Source of the DNA: Henricia sp. BOLD:AAB3569
Lineage: Eukaryota; Echinodermata; Asteroidea; Spinulosida; Echinasteridae
DNA: 64,000 nucleotides
Reading direction: 5' to 3'
NCBI GenBank assembly: GCA_037783545.1
Contig: JBBELK010000305.1
Span: 1,550,001 to 1,614,000, forward strand
A program made the position numbers and the translations under genes. Below, piece after piece: positions 1 through 10,554 of this stretch. The notes below the pieces were generated by a model that saw only the letters and a list, made by a program, of their open reading frames with translations, did not search any database and was not told the origin of the DNA. The number at the start of each line of letters is the position of its first letter. The first letter of the stretch is position 1.

Positions 1-363
1 AGGCATTATAAACGAAACAGACATTTTATTTTCACATTTCGGAATTTTGTTCGTAGTTAGTGGTCAACCTGTTATTCCTTCTTGTAAATTAGTTTGTAAT
101 AATTGTTAATTTTTGCTTGTGTGGATAAAATAGCACAGTGTTGTGTAGAAAAATTATATAATATGGAGATGGTGATAAGGTCCATGCCAAAAACAGCAAA
201 GAAAAATATATCTTAGATTTTTTCAATTAAATTTTTTTTTGTTAAAACACATGTACTTCTTGTGTTGTAAATGTGCTTATTACAAAAATAAATCCCAAAA
301 TCTGGCCATCCTCACAGAAATAAGAGCTTTTTTTCTTAAGCGAGCACCCGATTTGGACACTGC
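1..363. other. No recognised feature
   Basis: AT-rich sequence with short homopolymer runs. I see no open frame, repeat or RNA that I can support. Confidence 0.5.
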
Positions 364-535
364 CGTCTGCTCGCAAATGGTCGTGATTACCATGCACCTA
401 TCATCGCGAAACATGTAGGTTGGAGTACGTTACCAGACTAGTTTCTGAGACGTCGTCGTCTGCTCGCAAGTGGTCGTATTACTACGCCTCCACTATTACG
501 AAACATACAGACTGAGGAACGTTACCAGACTAAAT
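364..535 (+). repeat. Two-copy tandem repeat, period about 93 bp
   Basis: CGTCTGCTCGCAA starts at 364 and again at 457. Both units continue through a GCGAAACAT/ACGAAACAT word and end in ACGTTACCAGACTA. The copies have diverged at many positions, so this is an old local duplication. Confidence 0.7.
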
Positions 536-811
536 TTTAATTCTTAATGTTTGTCTTCAAAAATGTCTTCAAAAACACCTTTCCACTCAAAAGAAACAAT
601 TATATTTTTAATATGTTGTTTATTGAATGTTGCGAAGAATGATTTCTATTGCAATTAGTTCTAGGTCAAACCGTAAATTGACTAGACTATAATACGCTGG
701 GCGCTATGCATACAACGCAAGCAAACTAGAGATGCAGCGATTTCGTCCCCACTTTTCACCCATAATGCACCGCGGTAAACATTGCGTGACGTCATTACGT
801 TTCAGGTCTAT

Positions 812-925
812 TGCTTCGTGCGTTGTGTGTCGCCATGTTTGCGATGGCTTGTGAGGCGTAGCAACAGTATCTAATGGGGCGGGGTTATTGGGCAATCTCG
901 TAACTATGCACTGAAGCAATGCATC
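812..925 (-). repeat. Dispersed repeat D1, copy A
   Basis: About 110 bp shared with 23232-23346 in the same orientation. Both copies contain GCGTTGTGTGTCGCCAT, then a GTGAGGC(G/A)TAGCAACA word, a G-rich run and GGCAATCTCG.AACTATGCA. Short frames on the minus strand here look alike in both places only because the DNA is repeated. Class unknown. Confidence 0.65.
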
Positions 926-1267
926 TGTCATCTTCACCCAAGACAATATTTTGCAAAGGTTACACGCAAACGGATAATCTTCGTTAGTGTGATGAATTAT
1001 GAAAGACAATGTAGGGAAGGGCGGCTAAAAGTTGTGGTGTAATTTCTCTGTTTGTGCTGATGTGTCCGTCGTCTGGTAGGCCTAGTCGTGTTCAGGATTC
1101 TGTAGTCGTTGTTCTTGATGACTCTCTTGACGCCACCAATCTCAACGATTCGGCGATTTTGATTGCGAAGTATAGGGCAATAGAAGTTGTCTTTTCATAA
1201 GAAAACGACATTTGAAGATGGATTTATATAAATGCGTGTGCACACGGATTTGTTTTAATTGGGCACC

Positions 1268-1540
1268 AGGGGCGGATCCAGGATTTTGAAAAGGGGGGAG
1301 GGGGGTGGTGGGTGGGAGCGTGACATTTTTAAGCTAAGGACAATGAAATAGCGAGCGCTTAGCGCGAAGCCCTAACGTATGTATTCTAGATGCTCTGTGG
1401 TGCGATCTGGGGCAATATTTAACGACTTAAGCAGGAAAAGTGTGCACAAAAAGTTGATTTTTTAAAATGTTATTTTATTTTTTTGAAAGGGGGGGGGGGG
1501 GGGGCGTGCGCCCTCCACGTTCCCCTCTGGATCCGCCCCT
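1268..1540. mobile_element. Non-autonomous DNA transposon, CAGGGGCGGATCC ends
   Basis: The ends are AGGGGCGGATCCAG and its inverse CTGGATCCGCCCCT. The flanks GGGCACC (1261-1267) and GGGCACC (1541-1547) are a perfect 7 bp direct repeat; 8 bp is possible because of an overlapping T. The 273 bp body has no coding capacity and includes an 18-base G run. The end sequence and target length suit hAT-like non-autonomous elements; that assignment is inference. Confidence 0.8.
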
Positions 1541-1547
1541 GGGCACC

Positions 1548-1979
1548 GTGGTATTATGGCATCGCTTTCCGTGTAGTGGAGCTAGGGAAACCAGCTTAAA
1601 CTGAGACGGTTGCTTTTCACAATTTCATAAAAGCATGGACAGAGTTTTTGATTGTTTTCTCGGATCGTGGATGAGGTACTGATCTAGCTTATACACAGAT
1701 TGGTGTTTATCATGCACTTTCCCAAATCCCAATTATGGAGTCTATCTTTAATTGCTTTAACGTGGCATTATACAATATTGTTTTATATACACCTGTCACC
1801 TTTCAGACTTGATTGTGGAAATCAAAGTGACGTAACGACGAACACGCAGGGGTTACTAAAAGCATACTGAAATTTAAATTTACTTGAATTTAAACGATCA
1901 AGGATTGATATGAGTTGGTGAAAACCTAAGGCAGATGTCTGCCTTGCAAAATTAGGCACGGATTATCAATAATCTCATT
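1548..1979. other. No recognised feature
   Basis: AT-rich unique-looking sequence; nothing supported on either strand. Confidence 0.4.
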
Positions 1980-2145
1980 GCAGGTGTTTGCTTGATAGCA
2001 ATGGTAACAAACACCATATGATTTTCTCGGTGTAAAATGGTACCCTTGTGGGGGAAATTACAACCTGAAAATGCATTTTGAAAACAAAATCGTTTGCAAA
2101 CTGTTTGTTTTTAACCAATCATTTAACACAAAAGCTATGCATTGA
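1980..2145 (+). repeat. Dispersed repeat D3 fragment
   Basis: Contains GATAGCAATGGTAACAAACAC followed by a GTGTAAAATGG word. Related diverged fragments lie near 13165-13350 (minus), 38000-38275, 50830-51010, 51610-51790 and 61890-62275 (minus). An old interspersed family without an evident coding part. Confidence 0.55.
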
Positions 2146-2233
2146 TTTGGGTGTGGCACCTTGAATTTTTTTTCTTTTCTTGAATTTATATTTTTCTGGA
2201 AACATTAAAGTTGTTCGCTTTCAAATGAGAACA

Positions 2234-2510
2234 AATATTTCGAATTATTGGCGGTCCGCCAAAAATTCAACTCACGGTAAGGCGTAGACTTGTCCAAGTG
2301 TGACTTCCCGTGTTTTGGCTGTAATGCGCAGCGTACAGCGCGCCGTCTAATATAGTGGCCTGTCTAATCTGTTTTCTTCTTTCTAAGATAGAAGAAAAAA
2401 ATATTAGAGAGAGTACTAGTCCAGAGGGCTCGCTGTACGCTGCGCAATACAGACCAAACACGGGAATTCAGACTTTGGCTAGTGTAGGTAAGGCGCGTAT
2501 AAAAAACGGC
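2234..2510. mobile_element. Foldback repeat D4, inverted pair
   Basis: The left part, read on the minus strand, and the right part, read on the plus strand, share CTGTACGCTGCGCA.TACAG, a CAAACACGGGAA-like word and a terminal GTAAGGCG word, so two copies face each other around a short spacer. A third copy in plus orientation lies at 54446-54604 and includes the outer flank GACCGCCAATAATTCGAAAT. All short frames here are shadows of this repeat. Confidence 0.65.
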
Positions 2511-2675
2511 GTTTTTCATAGGGTTCCTGATGTCTAAAATCAAAGTATATGACGATTTTTCGTTAAAATAAAGTAAATGGTTAAACAATTCGTTCGAAAA
2601 AAAAAATCGAATTTGCTGAGAACTGTAGTTAGGTGAGCAAAATACGACTGATTGCAAGACTACAGTGTTGTAGTA

Positions 2676-2700
2676 CTGACCTGACCTTAGGTCAGGTCAG
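2676..2700. promoter_or_regulatory. Perfect palindrome built of AGGTCA half-sites
   Basis: An 11 bp arm CTGACCTGACC is followed by TTA and the exact inverse GGTCAGGTCAG. It holds TGACCT and AGGTCA nuclear-receptor half-sites in an everted arrangement. It may equally be a small foldback remnant. No gene is recognised next to it. Confidence 0.35.
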
Positions 2701-2839
2701 AGGTTATTCCTTGCTCAGCGCTACACCAGTATTATTCTCTTTTATTATCCATTGTATTCTGCCTTCATTGCCCGTCAGTGTAAGTTTGTAAGGATAAGGC
2801 ATTTACTTGTTACAAAAGTGTTAAAGTTTACTTTTAATG

Positions 2840-3008
2840 TTTCTCCTGTGTATTTTGCATAACATAACGTAGGTTTTGCTAAACCGAATTAAGTATTACT
2901 GCATCTATGTGGCTGAAATTTCTACAAAGCATTTCTACAGGTATACGTAATGCTGTTGTTCCTGTTTGTAAATTAAAGTTTTCCAATCATGTAATATGTC
3001 TTTAAAGG
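2840..3008 (+). repeat. Dispersed repeat D3, second fragment
   Basis: Shares TATTACTGCATCTATGTGGC, a TTTCTACAAA word and TTCCAATCATGTA with 38130-38275 and, more weakly, with 50930-51000. It is a downstream part of the D3 family. Confidence 0.5.
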
Positions 3009-3689
3009 TCATTCTTCCCCGAAACTTGGATAATTGGGACGATTGTTAGGCCTACATTTTTTAACAATTTTGTTTCACGATTTTCTAAAACGAAAGAAAG
3101 AAACATCAACATGCGAGTATATTTTTTAGACAAGATAAAAGCATTTGCAAGAAAATAGGATCTTTGATGCCAAAATGTATACCCGTTTACCGTGGAAACA
3201 TCCAGGTAGCTCTTTTGTATGATTGAAGGAAATTGGAATCCTATCACCATGAGCCAGCTACACTTTAAAGTAAATGATTCAGTAGTCTACGCCCGGTGTG
3301 AAAGAAAAACGACAAGGCAAGCAAAAACACAGACTGTATTTTTCTGGAGTAACGTGAGGTGAAAAGTGCACGGGACGGGGACAAAAACGTTCCCCTTCTC
3401 GAACCTATTCTTGGAATAAACTCCCAGGCGATCAGTAGAAATTCACGGCGCTCGAGCCCCCGCGGACACGATAGAGAACATTATTTTTGCGAATAGCGAG
3501 TCTAAAAATATCCCTTTGTCGAGACCCCCAGGACAAGATGATGACGTCGATCGGCCGTAAAAGGCATGTGGCTGTATTGTGCCACTGTGTAATGCGCTTG
3601 TACAGAGGATGTTGACAACATGCCAGTAAAAATCTCATGCTAAAACCATGTAGAGACTGAATTTCTTGCTTTTTCGTTTTATGTTTCAG
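3009..3689. other. Intergenic or intronic, no gene
   Basis: No coding frame is supported. The last 25 bases (TTGCTTTTTCGTTTTATG followed by TTTCAG) form a good pyrimidine-rich splice acceptor for the exon-like segment that follows. Confidence 0.4.
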
Positions 3690-3743
3690 AAAGCAGGACT
3701 GAAACACAAGATCAATCGTCTGGAGACACCAATGCAGATAAAG
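3690..3743 (+). CDS. Candidate 54 bp internal exon
   Basis: A pyrimidine tract plus TTTCAG precedes this segment and GTAAGACAG follows it, so both splice sites match consensus. The length is 54 bp, a multiple of three. Two frames are open: one reads KAGLKHKINRLETPMQIK, the other (offset by two bases) reads SRTETQDQSSGDTNADK, a hydrophilic linker-like sequence. I do not recognise the parent protein. A minus-strand frame of 116 codons over 3432-3782 overlaps it but has no family resemblance. Chance splice-site pairs occur in 64 kb, so this is only a candidate. Confidence 0.35.
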
Positions 3744-3935
3744 GTAAGACAGTTTGGGGACATCCATAAAGCACGTACGCATGAAAAGCCGACCTTTTAG
3801 ACCTCCCCCTGCCCCCTGAACGCAAAATCAGTGACGTCACCCATATACTTTAACGTTGGGTGTACGCATTGGCTCCAACTCCCCTCCCCTTCCCCCTTCG
3901 TGTGTACGTACTCTATGGACGCCCCCTATGTTTAT

Positions 3936-4125
3936 GGTTTTACGCACTTATGGGGTACCCAGGGAGGGTTATAACACAAGAAACAAAGGAACCGCAAGTC
4001 GGTCTTTGACTACTATAGCCGACAAAGGAAAACGTGCGTTAAGTCTATGGAGTCGGTTTAGACAAAGGAAACAAAAGAGGGACAAAGGAAAAGAACAGAG
4101 GGGAACCCCATAAGTGTGTAAAAAC
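3936..4125. mobile_element. Small foldback element
   Basis: Inverted ends of about 25 bp: GTTTTACGCACTTATGGGGT on the left and ACCCCATAAGTGTGTAAAAAC on the right, with a few mismatches. The interior has repeated GACAAAGGAAA words (about four). No coding capacity. Confidence 0.65.
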
Positions 4126-4466
4126 ACGGTTGTGCGAGTTCATGAGTTTGTACTTTTAAATGTTATCGATATAAGGCTAAACAAATAAGAAGTTTGTTTC
4201 CGGTATAGCACGCATTACATTTTTTGAAAGGTTTTGCGCATTACAAATTTCCCCCCTAAAATAACAACAATGATAATAAAAAGGGTAGACATACTGGTAC
4301 CTTCAATCTTTATATATACATATACATACAGAGGTAACTTTCTTTAGCTTATTTAATGATCTTCCACTATGCACCTAAACAATGTATCTTCTTGGTTCCT
4401 TTCGCCAAAGGAAAGTTCGAGCGGCGCGACGGCCGGGCGCCGGGCGCGACTGCTATGACTATTTGA

Positions 4467-4632
4467 TAGACTGCTAAAGTGAGACGTCAGTTGCCATGGT
4501 AATTGGGACTAAACATTCGCTGGTAATCTGAAGCGACCACTGCTAAAGCGCAAGGAAATGGTTCACCGTGTTTAATGTAGACCAAATAACCATGGCAACA
4601 AACAAAGGGTGGCGTTTTCACTAGTATTAGTA
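4467..4632. mobile_element. TA-flanked MITE family M1, copy 1
   Basis: Left end TAGACTGCTAAAGTGAGACG, then TTCGCTGGTAATCTG and ACCATGGCAACAAACAAAGG, ending near TTAGTA. Four other near-full copies and a partial one lie at 14304-14541, 18566-18740, 33125-33280 and 35275-35441. Confidence 0.75.
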
Positions 4633-4633
4633 T

Positions 4634-4727
4634 TAGGCTGCATCCGAAGGACTGCTATTGTCCGGTCATAGCAATAGCATAGCAACAGCCAAATCCACAG
4701 CCAAAGCCAGTAATTCGGATCCAGCCT
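4634..4727. mobile_element. 94 bp foldback with GGCTGGATCC-like arms
   Basis: AGGCTGCATCCGAA at the left faces TTCGGATCCAGCCT at the right. An inner GCTATTG/AGCAATAGC pair lies between them. A similar arm pair (GGATCCAGCCT/AGGCTGGATCC) occurs at 42162-42262. Confidence 0.5.
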
Positions 4728-4732
4728 CACAA

Positions 4733-5529
4733 TAGACTGGTTCCCTTGTCCACATATTTACTTCCCCTCCCTCGTATATGAGGACAGGTACACGCCGCCA
4801 TGTTTGGCATAAATATCCAGGAATTCCTGGATGTTTATGCAAATTAAAAGGACTGTGTCACGGTTTGCGCAAGCGCCAAGCAGGCGCCCAGAATACAGCG
4901 TGTTGCGCGCCTTCGTTCGATTTGGCATCGCGCGCGCTACGCAATCAATGTCTGGGAAAATTACAGCGGCGGCAGCAGCGGTATTTTTGCATCGACAGCA
5001 GAATATATGCCTGTAAAATTGCTGTCAGAACCAAATAAACATACTGGTTTCGGTGGGAATCAAGGTTGAACAAATAGCTCTATATCCAACCATTTCATTC
5101 ATATCATTCGATGGGGTTTCTGTCATGTTTTGTCGAGTTTTTTTATGCGATGAAAAACTTTTTTTGAACAACGGCCGCACTGTGATATTGATGTTTGGCG
5201 GCTTAAAAATACGGCAAACAGCGCCATTTCAAGTAAAAAGTAATGTATCAGGACAAACCTGGGCGTTGACGAGTACACCATTGCCAAAATTACTAAATAA
5301 TTATAAGGGATGGCAAAGATTGAATAGGATAAAACCCAGCGACAAAATTAACGATTGCGAAATTCACTCGTTGTTGAGCAAACTCTAAAAATAGATCATG
5401 CATATATTTAATACAACGACCAATCACGCGTGGTAATACAACGGCCAATCACCCGTGGTTATTGCTCGGCGTGTGCCTGTCCTTGTATAGCGAGAGCAGC
5501 GTAGTGCACATGGACAGGGGACCAGTCTA
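4733..5529. mobile_element. TAGACTGG-ended element, 9 bp target duplication
   Basis: The element starts TAGACTGGTTCCCTTGTCC and ends with the inverse, GGACAGGGGACCAGTCTA. It is flanked by a perfect 9 bp direct repeat GCCTCACAA (4724-4732 and 5530-5538). The 797 bp body has frames of up to 111 codons that match no family I know. A 9 bp duplication fits Mutator-like elements; the family has a second clean copy at 15173-15511. Confidence 0.85.
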
Positions 5530-5591
5530 GCCTCACAATCGACAGTAAATACATGCGCCACCAAGAGTTTCAGTTGGAGGGCATATTCTAA

Positions 5592-5696
5592 TAGACTGGT
5601 TTCTGGTCCTAATCAGCATACGAAAACAAATGTACATGTAAGTTCATATTTATACTTGTGTGCGTAAGTGGAATATGTGGTCCGGGAACCAGTCTA
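5592..5696. mobile_element. Short TAGACTGG-ended derivative
   Basis: 105 bp from TAGACTGGTTTCTGG to CGGGAACCAGTCTA, an internally deleted relative of the neighbouring 797 bp element. The flanks ATATTCTAA and ATTTTTTGA agree only partly, so the target duplication is decayed or absent. Confidence 0.65.
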
Positions 5697-5789
5697 ATTT
5701 TTTGAGTTATGGACATGTTTTTTTAAATATTTATATACCACATCCAACAGCGGAGGGACCGCCAATTACAGGAATGGGAGCAAGTGTGG

Positions 5790-5915
5790 TTGAGTGCCTT
5801 GCTCAAGGGCACAGGTGCCACAACCCGTCACGGCCCGGAATCGAACCTACATTCTAGTACTAGCACAGGAACTTAAGTTCGACGCACTAGACCGCTCGGC
5901 CATGATAACACACAT
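5790..5915 (-). mobile_element. tRNA-derived SINE S1
   Basis: Read on the minus strand: an A-box-like TGGCCGAGCGGTCTAGTGCG as in class II tRNA (Ser/Leu), then a B-box GGTTCGATTCC, then a body ending in TGTGCCCTTGAGCAAGGCA. Other copies are at 11786-12059 (two in tandem) and 23773-23884. No 3' tail repeat or target duplication is obvious. Confidence 0.8.
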
Positions 5916-6074
5916 GTAATGTGTTTCCTTTAAGTCCAGTCATTTTATCCATAAGTGGAGGTCAACCTCACACTTATTGCAACAAAAACTATTTCTATCA
6001 TACTCCTAAAGGTATCCTCTTTGACATACAAAAAGTCCAAAGGAATAATCCGGGGGAAGTCCTTGAATCGTGGA

Positions 6075-6335
6075 CTTTTCTAGACTTTAAAAAAAAAAAG
6101 TAGGGTAGATGGCTGCAAAGTGCCATAGTTATCACAGCGCACAATAAAACTTTTCACTCAGAAACCTCTGGCCTTGTCAAGCCCATGAGTAGCCTAAAGC
6201 AAAAAGCAAAGTCCATACAGTGGGAATAAAAGGCGGTTCCTAAGGATGTGCGGCGGCCCTTTTTCAAAATGGTGGCTAAAGTGCCACATTTTGTGATGTC
6301 CAATATGGACTACCATACATCCCTCTATTTTGGGA
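6075..6335 (-). repeat. Dispersed repeat D2, copy A
   Basis: This copy and 11120-11385 match in opposite orientation. Shared words include GTAGATGGC, GCGCACAATA, CTCAGAAACC, GCTTTAGG-like and GGACTACCATACATC. Each copy has a TTTTCAAAATGG(T/C)GGC-type word. Class unknown. Confidence 0.6.
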
Positions 6336-6615
6336 TGATCAGTTTAAAAATGACAGTCGTCCACTCCAATGACAATAAATATTAATTGAGTATTCAACAG
6401 GGATCGTCGTCGCAGCCACTCGCAGACGAGTATAGCGGCTAAATGGGTGAGTTCACAGGGACTTGGCCAGCCTTCTGCTTCAGGGCTTCTAGGCGCCGTT
6501 GGGCGGCGGCCTTCCTCCGTTCGCGGCGCACAGCTTCCCCAGCAAGTCGAGTGCTCTCAAAGTGTTGAACACCTGTCCAAACTGTGTTCCTCCACAGTTG
6601 TCTATCTGACGTCAA

Positions 6616-7589
6616 TTGGTCCCACTCGTTGGGGTTGATTCCGCACTTCTCGGAAAAGTCATTGAACGAGTAGTTTCATCACGCATTCGCGATCATATTC
6701 ATGCTTTAAACCTGTCCGACATGTTCCAGTCGGCATACAAGCCTTTCCATGGGACGGAAGTTGCACTAGTCCGTGTGAACAACGATATTATTTCAGCCAT
6801 GGACAATGGAAACCTTATAGCACTAGTCCTATTAGACTTGAGTGCCGCCTTTGACACTGTTGACATCCTCCTCTCTCGGCTTCAGAATTACCTTGGCATG
6901 CAGGACACAGCCCTAGCATGGTGCAAATTATATCTCTCCAATAGAACTCAGCACGTGTGTATCCGCACTGCAATATCAGACCCAGTTGTCCTGAACTACT
7001 CTGTGCCACAGGGGTTAGTACTGGGCCCACAGTGGTTTACGCTGTACACATCATTTTAAAATTTAAGCTGAATTACCATGTCTATGCAGACGACACTCAG
7101 CTATACATCACGTTTGAATCTTCTCAAGAACATGTCAATGCCTCCATTGAAAGACTTGAGAAATGTATCTAAGAGATTCGCCACTGGACGCAACAGAACT
7201 TCCTGAAGTTAAATGATGACAAGACAGAGTTCCTTTTATTTGGATCACGTGGACAATTATCAAAAGTTTCAGTGCCATGCATTTCCATTGGTGATGCTCA
7301 GATAGCTCCCTCGTTGCAGGCTCGGAACTTGGGTGTTATTTTCGATTCGTCAACGTCATTCGTCTCTCGACATTTCACATCAGGAACATCGGTCGAATAC
7401 GCAAGTTTTTGGACAAGAGCGCTACGGAAAAAGTAATTCATGCATTTGTCACTTCTCGCCTTGACAACGGCAATGCCCTTTTCTATGGTCTTCCGCATAA
7501 CCAGATTGCCCGTCTCCAACGCCTCCAAAACACCGCACCCCGCATCGTTACACTCTCTAGAAAATCCTGTTCCATCACCCCGGTGCTGG

Positions 7590-7622
<33 letters not shown>

Positions 7623-7632
7623 GTCGGTTAAA
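6616..7632 (+). pseudogene. Non-LTR reverse transcriptase remnant (CR1/Jockey-like)
   Basis: This is the palm-to-thumb part of a LINE reverse transcriptase, which copies element RNA into DNA at the target. Seen directly: LLGKVIERVVSSRIRDHI, SAYKPFHGTEVALVRVNND, motif A with LVLLDLSAAFDTVD (first catalytic Asp), YLSNRTQ, SVPQGLVLGPQ, then in another frame VYADDTQLYI (motif C with the Asp pair) and NFLKLNDDKTEF. Later frames give ARNLGVIFDSS and SRLDNGNALFYGLP. At least three frame changes, stops and a two-codon deletion after TVD show that it is dead. A GGTGTCGGCGCT triplication at 7581-7620 marks its end. The clade (CR1, Jockey or L2 group) is inferred from general similarity. Confidence 0.9.
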
Positions 7633-8165
7633 ACCCCGTATGCGGTAGAATGGTCTGTAACCCCTGAAAAGTCTTCAATTTAGCAGCGTGTGCGTGTAAT
7701 ATAGCCGGGTGCACAAACCGGAACCAATTCTTGACCTTTCAACTTTCGGGATCCAGGGCAAGGCATAGTCGAGACGCCGGGGAAGAAGAAAGGCTGCAGC
7801 CGTGATGCGCCGTCGGAAAGATCCGCTGCCGCAACCAGGACTAGGTGTTGATTGGGGGCCTACCCCTATCTGCTTGATTCTAATAAGAATCTATGCCACA
7901 GCGCCAGCAGTATCGTAACCCAGACGTGGGGTGCTTATGGGTGCTACACCTTGTCCAAGGGTGGCCCAGCACACTGGTGACTAAGGGGTAGTGACATTCT
8001 CCCCAAGACCCTTGAACTCCCGAACAAAGGCATCACCACCGGATGCAGTTTTAAGTCTTACAATAGAGATAAATTATCGGTAACATAATAGTATACCTTT
8101 TAGCATACTTTTTTTTGCTTAATGGATTTGATAAAAAGGACAAATTTTAAGAAATATTAGCTCCC
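7633..8165. other. Unclassified, possibly another retroelement piece
   Basis: GC-richer than its flanks up to about 8060, with no intact frame. The words GAGACGCCGGGGAAGAAGAA and GATGCGCCGTCGGAAAGATC look repeat-derived, but I cannot assign them. Confidence 0.3.
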
Positions 8166-8169
8166 ATAC

Positions 8170-8575
8170 AACTCCCAAAAGTGACGGTTAACTTTTTTAT
8201 AACACGTTTTTCAAAATGGCCGCCGTCGCCATCTTGAAAAGCATAAAAAGTGATATCTCTGGAACCAGTTGAGTCATAATAAAAAACGAGGTGTCATTTT
8301 CTACTAATCACAAATATGCTAGAATGGTATTTAGGACGTTTGGGGGCCATCTTGGCCTCTAAATCCAAGATGGCTGCCGACGCAATCTTGAAAACATAAA
8401 AAGTGGTATCTTCGGAACGAGATGAGTCAGAAGAACGAAGTAGGTGTAATTTTCTACTAATTCTAGCATCACAAATCTGCTAGAACGGTATTTGTTACGT
8501 TTTTGGACCATCTGGGCCTCTAGATCCAAGATGTCTGCCGACGCCATCTTGAAAATGTTAAAATGCCATCTATAT
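8170..8575 (+). repeat. Tandem repeat, 2.5 units of about 155-162 bp
   Basis: The unit begins with AAGATGGCNGCCGNCGCCATCTTGAAAA-type sequence (8212, 8366, 8528), then AAAAAGTG(A/G)TATCT, a GATGAGTCA-like word, ATTTTCTACTAAT and CACAAAT.TGCTAGAA. The repeated AAGATGGC word resembles a YY1 site. Copies are diverged. Confidence 0.7.
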
Positions 8576-9129
8576 TTGCTGCCATGTAGATAACGTAGAG
8601 AGACAATATGGACAAGTGAATTTTATTTCTCATCAATGTTGGCATCCCAATCTCATTGGAAGTACACCGGCAGGTGTGAAGTACACCAGCAATACCATGC
8701 TTACGATATGAGAGATTGGCATAAAGCTGTTGGTTGCCGAAGGCATTTTCGTGCGCCACATTACACCAACAGCATAGTTTGTAGACTTTTTCAGAACTGC
8801 ACCTCCATTTGAAAGTGAAGAATTCAGGGCGCCAGCCAAAGTGCATCTGGCTAATTGTGTCATATCTTCAGATGATTACTAATACCGGATGCGGTAAAGG
8901 GTAATATTAAAACGTCCTTGTTTCCCAGTATTTTATAATTGGTTTACATGTAGAAATGTAGATATGAAAACTGTGTGTTTACAATATCCTTTAGAGGCGT
9001 AAAAGTAGGATAGAACACGCAAGTGTTGATTTGGCCATGTTCACTTGTACCAATGTTTTTCAAATCGTGTAATGTGTGCAAGTGGCAACGCTGTTCGCAT
9101 GCCACTTGCGAGCCACTGACGGGCCGCCG
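8576..9129. other. No recognised feature
   Basis: Several overlapping short frames on the minus strand without family resemblance; nothing supported. Confidence 0.4.
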
Positions 9130-9164
9130 GTTGTTTTGGGTCGGCGTGCCGATGGCGACCAATA

Positions 9165-9275
9165 TATTTTGGTCCTTGGGGTGCACGGGTTGTGCACAAA
9201 TCTATGAAGAAGTTAGAGGATTTGGTCCTTGTGGGGTTTGGTCCTTGGGGGGTTCGGGTCCTTGGGGGGTTCTCG
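9165..9275 (+). repeat. Short tandem GGTCCTTGGGG repeats
   Basis: GGTCCTTGGGG or GGTCCTTGTGGGG occurs four times with 15-50 bp spacing. Frames across it on both strands are products of the repetition. The next 600 bp to 9890 hold no other supported feature. Confidence 0.55.
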
Positions 9276-9890
9276 ACAGTCCTTAGTTTTCGCATTAAAA
9301 ACACTAAATTATTTAAGGAAAATTCAAGATTTTCTGTTCACAAATCAAAATTGGGGGTCTCTAGTAACCGCTAAACGTGAGGGTTTAAACAAAATAGGTA
9401 AATAAAGTCGAAAAACCATCGTTTTTAGTGTCCAAAAGTGGTCAATTCCAAAACCCCACAAGGACCAGGCTCCACGCAAAAGTGAGGTCAAAAATTGGTC
9501 AAAGTGTGGATCAGATAGCAACTTTTGGGCCAAAAGTGCATTGGTCAATTAGTGGACTTGGGCCAAATATGGATTCCAATTGTACTAAGTTTTTGTACAC
9601 TTTTGTGGATCCTAATTTTTTACCAGACGAAAATTCACCTTGTTTCTGATCCGTACACGAGTATGATGTTTTGAAAAAGGTAAATAAATACCGAAAACTA
9701 TTGGAAAAGAGTAATTTATAATGTGGAGACCAGAGGCGTGTTCAATAGCACAATACTTACGCCGGTATGGGTATTTTTCTATACCTTCACCGTTGAATGT
9801 ATTGTCGGTATGCATACGTTTTGCGCTATTGAACTCGCCTCAGATCCACTCTTTGACCATGGATATGGGGAGAGAGAGCATATACATGTA
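9276..9890. other. No recognised feature
   Basis: Short frames only. Two CAAGGACCAGG/CCAAAA words echo the tandem repeat upstream, which could be a decayed foldback; not supported further. Confidence 0.3.
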
Positions 9891-9894
9891 TGTC

Positions 9895-10345
9895 ACTAGT
9901 TCGCCCCAGCTAGAATTCTGCGCAAATGTGTGGTACCCCCACAGAAAAATTGACAAATTGTCACTTGAGAAAATTTAGCGTAAGGCAGTGCGTTTTGTAA
10001 CTAGGAACTTTAAGAGGGACGCAAGTGTTACTTATATGTTGAAACAATTAAAGTGGTCAACATTGGAGAAACGAAGGACAGTAAGCAGGCTCACTTTTCT
10101 GTACAAAGTTATCAATAACCCGACAGCCTTTTAGGACGACAAGATGCCAAAAACATTGTCAAAGTATACTGGGGGTTGTACAACAAAATAATGTTTCACC
10201 CCACTACACACCAAAAAGGGCTATTACAAATAATTATTCTCTCATTCCACGCACAATTCCTGAGTAGAACCTTCTCCCGTCATCCATCAAAGAGTCCCCA
10301 ATTGTTCACGGCCTTAAATCCGGCCTGTTGAAGATGGACATAGAG
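9895..10345 (+). pseudogene. LINE reverse transcriptase C-terminal fragment
   Basis: Reading through one stop gives SSPQLEFCANVWYPHRK, KAVRFVTRNFKRDASVTYML and STLEKRRTVSRLTFLYKVIN, the well-known C-terminal segment downstream of the reverse transcriptase thumb in CR1/Jockey-type LINEs. A second piece near 10200-10260 reads NNYSLIPRTIPE, as at the end of such proteins. Stops and frame changes make it a 5'-truncated dead copy. It is a different subfamily from the 6.6 kb remnant. Confidence 0.8.
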
Positions 10346-10554
10346 GGGATATTCTTAGCTCTGCTGCCAGCACTGCGCCTGTGTATTTACAACTTTGTAA
10401 AGGTTGTTTACCACAGTACGGAACCAGAGCAAAAATTGTGTGCGTAATATATTCGCAACATGCCATTTTGACGGGGTTTTGTAATTGGCGGGTAAATTAC
10501 CTTTACGGTTTTTCAAATCCTCTGAGTGGCAAAAAGTATTCTACAGGAATGAAA

